Notes under the pieces: model-generated
The model's input: the letters and a program-made list of their open reading frames with translations, nothing else
What the model was told of the DNA's origin: nothing
Database searches by the model: none
Source of the DNA: Ulota crispa
Lineage: Eukaryota; Streptophyta; Bryopsida; Orthotrichales; Orthotrichaceae
Reading direction: 5' to 3'
Assembly (NCBI GenBank): GCA_963920765.1
Contig: OY987242.1
Location: 26,126,002 to 26,190,001 of the forward strand
Length of the DNA stretch: 64,000 nucleotides
Program-made: the position numbers and the translations under genes
In this document: positions 57,638-64,000 of the stretch, piece by piece
Position numbering within the stretch: position 1 is the stretch's first letter
Layout of the letters: the number at the start of each line of letters is the position of its first letter

Positions 57638-57957
57638 TTAAGGTAGGAACACCCATCTTCGTGAGGGTCCCCATAAACCATCACCTCTGAAATTTTGAAA
57701 AATGTGTGGAAGTGAATAGATGTAATGACAAGGATGTACAACTTATGAACATGAACTCTTAAAAATGGTTATGGGTGCAATGGCAATTTGCTCTTTAAAA
57801 ATTCACAACTTATTTTCACAATATCCAAATTTTACATTCAAAAGTGCAAATTCATGATTTTTCTATTGCTAATAGGATCCTATAATTTGCTAGATGTTTA
57901 AAAATAATCATCATATTCAAAACCTTTAAATTAACGCTTATGGGTGTTCCTACCTTA
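57638..57957. repeat. TAAGGTAG-family MITE-like element, copy 5 (opposite orientation)
   Basis: TTAAGGTAGGAACACCC to GGGTGTTCCTACCTTA, starting 41 bp after the stop codon of copy A, so it may lie in that gene's 3' untranslated region. Confidence 0.85.
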
Positions 57958-59089
57958 CAAGACGGCTTTTGTACAAAATAAGTGGTGGCACTAACTAAGG
58001 TAAGTCCTTTGAGTTTTTATTTTCTCTAGTTTAACTATGCTGCAATTACTGTGTGACATAGTCCCACAGGAGTGGCAAGTCTTAGCATTTGGGGCTTGAA
58101 AATATGAAATAAAAATTAGTACTTGTGGGAATTAGAGGCACTTGGTCTGAAGGCTAGTAAGTCATATGTGGCCTATGTCAGTTGCCATTACCAACGTGTT
58201 CTTCTATTGTTTTTTTTGTCTCATTTTATATAAATCATTGTCTTTTACTTTCATTTACAACAAAGTTTGGAAGGGAAGATACTCTTGTAGTCCTTGCTCT
58301 TTTCATGTTCATGAAGCATGTGATTGTTGGTGCAAAACTTAAAGTATATTAATAAAACATTGGATTGGTGATGATGGCCATTTTTTTATTCATGAAAGAG
58401 GTAGAATTTTCTTGAGAATGATAATTTGGCAAATTTCAAGCATTTTGGTGGTTTTGTTACAACGAGGTTAGTGTCTCTAGGACGATAGGACCTAAATCCA
58501 AGTGTAGTTGTCATAGGTCCAAAAATGGATCCAATGTGAAAAAAATGGAGAGGCCAAAAACACAAAGCAAACAAATTGGGTAGCCCCATAGAATTGCACA
58601 AAATTATCATGCTTTATTTGAGTTGAATCGGACCCATGATAGGAAATTAGTTTCACAAAATTGGTGCTCTCGTTTGAATTTCTTGATACCATGCTAGGAT
58701 CTAAAGATTTCCCTCCAAATTTGTGCTGCTAAGGTGCCATGTCAATTCAACTTGTTTTGGACCCAACCTTAGTATAACACCTTGGGCCTAATTCCCACTT
58801 GACCATGCGTGCTTGATCTTGAAGTTTCTTGGACTTGAACCTTTGTCTAAACCTGATCTTAATTGTAGTTGTTTTGGTACGAGTTTTTCTATTCAAATTC
58901 ACGCAAATCAGTTGTTGTCCTTGTTTGCAACATTTAATTCTTCTATATCTGCTTGCATTATACGCGTATGAAATTTGAAGGATCATTTTATTCTAGCCCA
59001 AGATCCAACTAATTCCCCATGTGTTTAATTTTTTATTGTGATCCCTCGAACACTGGAGTGACTGGACATGAGGAACAAGGGCACCTCAC
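57958..59089. other. No gene recognised; contains the breakpoint of the inverted duplication
   Basis: Homology between copies A and B stops just past the exon 2 donor of B (near 59.0-59.09 kb). No third exon for B is found on minus in this interval. Short ORFs have no recognisable domains. Confidence 0.45.
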
Positions 59090-59384
59090 CTGTCTCGACG
59101 TCCTTCCCAGCCAAAGCGAGTTTTATGGAATAACCCAGCATTTCCGTGTGCCTCGTTGTTGTTCCCACCGCCCCGTCGCTGTACACCACGTTCGTCAGCT
59201 CGTCGAACATAGAATTCGTGCCCAGCAGATTGAAGAGCTTCGGCAACGCAAGCACCAGCGTCACCACAGACGGGTCCACATACTGGAATGTCCACGCCGT
59301 TTCCTCCGCAGACCCCTGATTTGACCAGTTTGCATGCAACGCTTCAATTTGCAATCAATCAATCCCCCTTGCACAAACCCTAGC

Positions 59385-59990
59385 TGATCTTTTGCAAAAT
59401 GTCCTTTGTCTAATGACGTGCTTTAAACAGAGTAGCTTGAAACCGGCAAGATACCATTTCTATTCCGTTTTCTCGCAATCCTAGTTCAAGTACATTCTTC
59501 AATTACAAGGAGATTATTTGGGTTTACTAGGTAGTAAACTCACTACCATCAAATCGGTACAATTACTACTTGGTAGTGAGTTTACTACCTAGTAAACCCA
59601 AATAATTTCCTTGCAATCTTTGCCTGCACGTGTACTTAAAGCTTGCATAAGAGCTACAGAATGGCAAGGGAAACCCCCTGTTTAGGGTAATTCAAAACGC
59701 AAGTACGAGATGGAGCAAGATGAACGATGGCGCGCATCAGCTACAAATCAACCCACCTTACACAAACCCTAACTAGTTGATCTCTTGCAAATAAAGCATC
59801 CGATGACGTATTTCAAATAGAGTCACTTGAAACCCGCACGATACCATTTTCATTCCGTTTTCTCGGATTTCTAGTTCGGCAACAATATCAATCCTTGTAT
59901 GCATGTGTACTAGAATAAGAGCGACGCTGTGTAAGAACCAAACCGAAAGGATGATGGATAAATTCACACGCGATTGCGAAATGGAGCAAC
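59385..59990. repeat. Tandem duplication inside intron 1 of copy B
   Basis: AACCCTAGCTGATCTTTTGC...ATTCCGTTTTCTCG (from about 59385) is repeated from about 59765 with substitutions. The first unit contains the 108-nt hairpin; the second does not. The corresponding intron of copy A (reverse at about 52750-52890) also lacks it. Confidence 0.75.
59506..59613. mobile_element. 108-bp hairpin element in intron 1 of copy B
   Basis: Arms 59506-59548 and 59571-59613 pair over 43 bp with one mismatch (inner ends CACTACCA/TGGTAGTG), loop 22 nt. CAAT flanks both sides. The homologous site in copy A (ATTG at 52853-52856 on plus) and in the tandem sibling has CAAT once, so the hairpin is an insertion. Confidence 0.8.
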
Positions 59991-60587
59991 ATGAAAGATA
60001 CTGTTTTCTTTGATCGCCGAAAGCGAGTCACACAAGTGCACAAAGTGCTTGAGACTAAGACCACTATAGATCGGGGGGTTCGAACAGGCCGTGCATTAAG
60101 GTACCGATTTCTCACAATGTAGTCATATTTTAAACGATCCACACACGCGAAGACAGAAGTTGGAGTCATGCACGGGGAGAGGAAAAGAGAGACCTGAGTA
60201 TCGAAGCTCGGAGGTGAAACGAAGAACCTAGGGCTACATTGAGCGCTCACCACGGTGATGAGGGAGGCGGGGAGAATGTCCGTGACAATGGCGGGCAAAA
60301 AGTTACGGAAATGTTGACGCCACAGTCTGCCACCCTCTTGCACAACCTGGAGCAATCCCCAGCTGCCAATGTCGGCGGGCCTCATAACTCGCTCACAACA
60401 ACAACAACAACCACAACGATGTCCCGACTTCGCGTGATTTGTGTACAGATCGACACTCTCGTCTGTCTTCTTCACTTGCACTCCTAAAGTACGTTACCGG
60501 TGGACGTGGAACGGATTCATACAACTCTAAATGAACTGCTGCGACTGCGTGGATGCTCAAAGTTGCAGAAAGCAAAGCGAGACAGTC

Positions 60588-60712
60588 CACAGGAAAACTT
60601 ACTTCGATTCCCGGTGATGTGAGTCCGGAGATTCCCGGTGTTCACGTCACACCTGAAATCACCGGTAATCTTCTGACTCACATCACCGGGAATCGAAATA
60701 AGTTTTCCTGTG
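60588..60712. mobile_element. 125-bp hairpin MITE with CACAGG ends and 3-bp flanking repeat
   Basis: Starts CACAGGAAAACTTA and ends TAAGTTTTCCTGTG. About 54 bp of each arm pair with four mismatches around a loop of about 19 nt. GTC flanks both ends (60585-60587, 60713-60715). The homologous sequence upstream of copy A (about 51212-51222) lacks it. CACNG ends with 3-bp duplication fit the CACTA (En/Spm) superfamily. It lies about 200 bp upstream of the B start codon. Confidence 0.85.
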
Positions 60713-61200
60713 GTCGGCAGTACCGATCCGGAGAAGAAAGACATGGTGTCGTTGCTGACTTGCAGTCCACAGAAGAGATGGTAACTTACTTTGATCTTCC
60801 CTGTCCGCTTTTGTGTTATTCCTTGATTCTCGGGATCTTCGCCAACCAAATGCGAGTTGCGAGTTGCGAGCTCCTCATGGATTTCTTCTTCTACCGACAA
60901 CCAGTTGCGAGTGGCGAGTTTCTGTACGAGTTCGTCATCTTAAGATAGCATCTCCAGCGTTGCACTGTACACGGGCAAATACAGGGCCCTGCCTCGAAAC
61001 GACGTCTAACGGGCGACTTGCCATCTTCAATTCTTTTTGTGGAAACCTAGCGAGTCTCATCCTCCTCTTGCTCCAGCGCGCCGTTTTTTTGATCAACATT
61101 TACAGTTGTGTTACAGCAGGGGCACGGTTTGGGGTGTGAGGGTGCGGGAGGGTTTAGAGAGGAGTCTGCCGACGACATCTAAACGGGGATTGTAGTGAAC

Positions 61201-62229
61201 ATGGAGAGAGGAGATGACGGCGGATTCCACAACGCGAAGCTCGGTGGCCAGAGAATCGAGCTCGGTGGTAGCCAACCGAGGGGCCAATTCGGCATTCCGA
61301 GGGTTGGCGAGGGTTACGGCGAAGTAAAAATGGCGCGGGTTGAGTTCGGAGCGCGCGACGAGGTCTTCAGCGACACGGCGCGCGATTTCGGGAGCGAGTA
61401 TGAGCCGAGGCAGGGATTCATGCGGCGGCCGCTCCGAAGCGACATCGATGGTGAAGCGGGAGGCCAGTTGAACAGGTCGAACGGTGCGAGAGGCGGCTTC
61501 AACAATGGAGCGGGAGCGGGACTCGTCCGGCAGAGGCCGAACAACATCGGAGCAGGAGGGAGTAGCGGCGGCTTTGACAACGGAGCGGGAGGCCAGTTCG
61601 GTAGCGAACGACGCAGCGGCAGCCAACGCTACATCAGCAAGCAACGAGCGGGCAATCCATCACGCTTTGTTGAAGAGGAGGAGGAGCAGCCTTACACACG
61701 CGAAGAGGAGCTACAATTGACTCGAAGCGTGTTGGCAATCATGGAAGAAGATGCAATCGCCGGGAATCAACAAAATGCTGGTGCCCTAACCCTAGCACCA
61801 TCAAAACGGAAGACTCTGGAGTCAGAATTTAGCCCTTCGTACGAGATTAGCGGTTCGTACGTCGGACCTGTTAGTGAGTATACGGAGAGGGAGACGAAGA
61901 GCAACCTAGGGTTGTATGACCGCTCCATTCACCCGAAGAAGAAGACAAAAGCCGACGTGTGCGAGGCACGAGTGAATACGCTCAATGCACAAGCTGCAGC
62001 TGCCAAGGCCATGGCGGAGGCTATGGTGAGGCAGGTTGCCCTACTTAAAGAACGGAATGTCTTGCTTCTAATGACCTCACGTGCACACAGCCCTGCTGGC
62101 AAGGAGTATATACGCTTGCGTCAGGCTGAGGAGCTTGAAAAGTACAAGGAGCTCTTGGCAGAGGAAGCGCTGCGAGAGCAGGAGGTGATGGAGGCGGCTG
62201 CAGAGTCCGACATCGGAGAAGAGGCCTAG
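61201..62229 (+). CDS. Hypothetical Gly-rich / coiled-coil nuclear-type protein
   Basis: One uninterrupted frame of 342 residues from ATG 61201. Residues 1-155 are rich in Gly, Arg, Asn and Gln with RGGF/GGFNNGAG/GGFDNGAG repeats, a low-complexity domain of the kind found in RNA-binding proteins. An acidic run EEEEE (158-162) follows. HPKKKTK (244-250) is a plausible nuclear localisation signal. Residues 253-333 have heptad-like Leu/Ala/Met spacing (LNAQAAAAKAMAEAMVRQVA, ELEKYKELLAEEALREQEV), a likely coiled coil. The end is acidic (ESDIGEEA). No catalytic motif or known family is recognised. More GC-rich than its flanks, as expected of a real exon. The open minus frame at 61111-61644 is a composition shadow. 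Confidence 0.7.
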   Translation: MERGDDGGFHNAKLGGQRIELGGSQPRGQFGIPRVGEGYGEVKMARVEFGARDEVFSDTARDFGSEYEPRQGFMRRPLRSDIDGEAGGQLNRSNGARGGFNNGAGAGLVRQRPNNIGAGGSSGGFDNGAGGQFGSERRSGSQRYISKQRAGNPSRFVEEEEEQPYTREEELQLTRSVLAIMEEDAIAGNQQNAGALTLAPSKRKTLESEFSPSYEISGSYVGPVSEYTERETKSNLGLYDRSIHPKKKTKADVCEARVNTLNAQAAAAKAMAEAMVRQVALLKERNVLLLMTSRAHSPAGKEYIRLRQAEELEKYKELLAEEALREQEVMEAAAESDIGEEA

Positions 62230-62360
62230 GAAGATGATGACCTAAACCTCGGCGAGGGCGAAGAGTTTGGCGTACTTAACCACGATTGCACAAAAGCCGG
62301 CAATGGAGGGAGACTGAACATCGACACACCGGGGAGCAATTCCTTCGGAGATCTTACCTT

Positions 62361-63115
62361 GCTCTGTTTGAGGGTTTCGTTTCCATGCAGTGAACAGGAA
62401 TGTTGGAAGTAGGAGATTGTCATACTACCTCGAAAGAACTGACATTGCGTTCATCGTCCCTGGTTAGAATTCTTAGACCTAAATGATGTACTGCAGTTCT
62501 ATCTCATCCGGAGGTTTTGCTGGATGTCAAGGTAGCCAATTTGTGTTTTATTTTTATTAAGTTTGTATAGTTTAGTAGTGGCCGAGGCGACGTTTACAGG
62601 CTTTGCGTTCAACCTCTTGTTTTGATATCTTTTACCGTATGTAAAGCTTCTTGGCGCATCGTTGGTGTGAAAATTTGATTAGTCACGTCCACTCATGCTG
62701 CAAGCCTAGCTGGAGGATTGTCTTTTGTTCACTTGCTCTGTTTTTAGGGTGCCATTTTCATGCAGTGAAGAGGAATGTTGAAAATAGGAGATTGTCATGC
62801 TGATCTAGAGAGAGAGAGCACGGATCCAATCCACATTGCGTTCATCGTCCCTGGTCAGAATTCTTAGACCTAAATGATGTACTGCAGTTCTACCTCATCC
62901 GGAGGTTTTGCTGGATGTCGAGGTAGCCGATTCGTGTTTTATTTGTATAAAGTTTGTATAGTTTAGTAGTGGCCGAGGCGACGTTTACGAGCGTTTGGCC
63001 TCTTGTTTTGATATATTTTACCGAATGTAAAAGCTTCCTGGCGCATCGTTGGTGTGAATTGATTGGTCACGTCCACTGATGCTGCAAGCTTAGCTGGAAG
63101 ATTGTGTTTTGTTGT
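62361..63115. repeat. 374-bp direct repeat downstream of the coiled-coil gene
   Basis: Two consecutive units (about 62361-62734 and 62735-63115) with about 90 percent identity by eye, sharing GAATTCTTAGACCTAAATG, GGCCGAGGCGACGTTTAC and GGCGCATCGTTGGTGTGA. It probably includes the gene's 3' untranslated region, so the polyadenylation signal may also be duplicated. Confidence 0.9.
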
Positions 63116-64000
63116 AATTATTTTCATGAGCAATGCAATCAGCTGGTGCTTTGCAGAATGGATTGGACAGGGGCATGACTTCAGAATATTTGAAGCTAAT
63201 GGGAAGTCTGGGAATTCTCTTTGAGGATTTATTAATTTTTTGTTGCTATACTCTAGAAGAGGTATGATGCTTAGTATCGCTTAGGTAGTTGCAAAAGCGC
63301 TATATTTAGGGTTTGGGGTTTTGGGATATTTAGGGTTTTGGGAGGATAGGCGAAGCATGGTTACAAAGAAACAAGGTTAAGGTTGATCAGCTTAACGTGT
63401 GACTGGCAAAGTTATTGGAATGCGCGATACGGAGGAGTTCATGGATAGAGGGTGATTTCAAGTAATCAAATCATGGCAGCAAATTTGGTCGGAGCGCTTG
63501 AATGTGATAACCCTGCCACTTCTTCTTCCTTGTGTCTTTTTCCACAGCTTTTAAGCATTCCTAAAGTCACGCTATTGCTTTGATGGCTCTTGATGTACTG
63601 CACTTATCGTAACCGTGTGTTTTTTCAAGTATCAAGTATGGAGAAGCTGAAAGTTTCCTGGGAATCAACTCATTACATAAACAGGCAGAGGTAGTATAGT
63701 GAAGTCTAAAGCGCTAGGTTGATGTAGTTGGGGTGGACCTACTGTTGGTTGATACATCAGTTCTATCAAAACTTTGACTGTTTTGGAATATATAGATCCT
63801 GTGTATTTTCATTTCCGAACAGAAACCGTCCTTTTCTTTTTACTTATTGTCTATCAGAAAGCACCTTAACATTTCACCGAACTGGTGCAACTTGCTTCAA
63901 AAGTATCTTTTTTACTAATCAACGTAAAAATATTTACTAATTACGAAATCACTCGATATAGAGAGCACTGCATGAGCCTAACTCTCTTGAGAGTTCCTCT
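63116..64000. other. No gene recognised; telomere-like words near 63303-63342
   Basis: TTTAGGGTTTGGGG and TTTAGGGTTTTGGG occur at 63305-63340. The remaining sequence has no recognisable ORF; the frame at 63728-63940 has no start context or domain. Confidence 0.4.

Larger units (their letters stand above)
59090..60385 (-). pseudogene. Truncated inverted copy (B) of the membrane protein gene, exons 1 and 2 only
   Basis: Exon 1 is 60194-60385 (64 codons, MRPADIGSWGLLQVVQEGG...) and exon 2 is 59090-59282 (YVDPSVVTLVLALPKLFNLLG...MFDELTNVVYSDG), both on minus with intact GT-AG borders (donors CAG-GTCTCT and GACAG-GTGAGG). Both frames are open and clearly paralogous to 51420-51611 and 54579-54753. 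The third exon, which in copy A carries most membrane helices, is absent from the 1.1 kb downstream. B is either a truncated pseudogene or a gene that has gained a different 3' end not recognised here. Intact frames and splice sites suggest that the truncation is recent. Confidence 0.7.

Noticed and set aside
61111-61644. 177-codon minus ORF opposite the coiled-coil gene
   Set aside because: Low-complexity Ala/Ser/Arg product in a GC-rich region, no domain; explained as antisense of the Gly/Arg-rich plus frame.

Overview
The window looks like a piece of a nuclear plant genome. It is AT-rich overall and carries few genes. Those genes have GT-AG introns whose junctions and codon phases can be read directly. 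They include a plant-type tubulin-folding cofactor B, a delta-1-pyrroline-5-carboxylate reductase and a plastid-type dual-specificity phosphatase. Heptamers of the plant telomere type (CCCTAAA) also occur. I place it in the green plants, probably a streptophyte, and cannot name the species. Every claim here comes from reading the sequence; no search was run.

Layout. 1.5-6.1 kb: tubulin-folding cofactor B (minus, nine coding exons plus a leader exon). 6.3-11 kb: repeats. 11.0-16.3 kb: a predicted type II membrane protein with a methyltransferase-like domain (minus, five coding exons), whose first coding exon exists in three tandem copies. 16.3-29.5 kb: a repeat-dominated, very AT-rich stretch with two copies of a repeat carrying a 95-codon ORF. 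30.0-31.0 kb: intronless dual-specificity phosphatase. 33.8-41.1 kb: pyrroline-5-carboxylate reductase (minus, eight coding exons and a duplicated upstream region). 41.1-50.6 kb: repeats only. 50.6-61 kb: an inverted gene duplication, with a three-exon membrane protein gene on plus (51.4-57.6 kb) and a copy lacking its last exon on minus (59.1-60.4 kb). 61.2-62.2 kb: an intronless Gly-rich/coiled-coil protein gene, followed by a 374-bp direct repeat.

The genes do not form a pathway; they are ordinary scattered nuclear genes. The most striking content is the repeat landscape. At least fourteen short elements begin CCC(C/T)TAAA, end with the inverse and sit between TTAA tetranucleotides. That is the signature of piggyBac-type transposition by elements without a transposase. 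Two of them sit inside other repeats whose uninterrupted siblings are also in the window, so the pre-insertion TTAA site can be read. Other families seen in several copies have TAAGGTAG termini, GGGAAAATTT foldback ends, or ATTCGTTAAATTGGGAAAA ends. A 125-bp CACAGG...CCTGTG hairpin is flanked by a 3-bp repeat. Introns of the cofactor B, reductase and membrane protein genes have been lengthened by these insertions.
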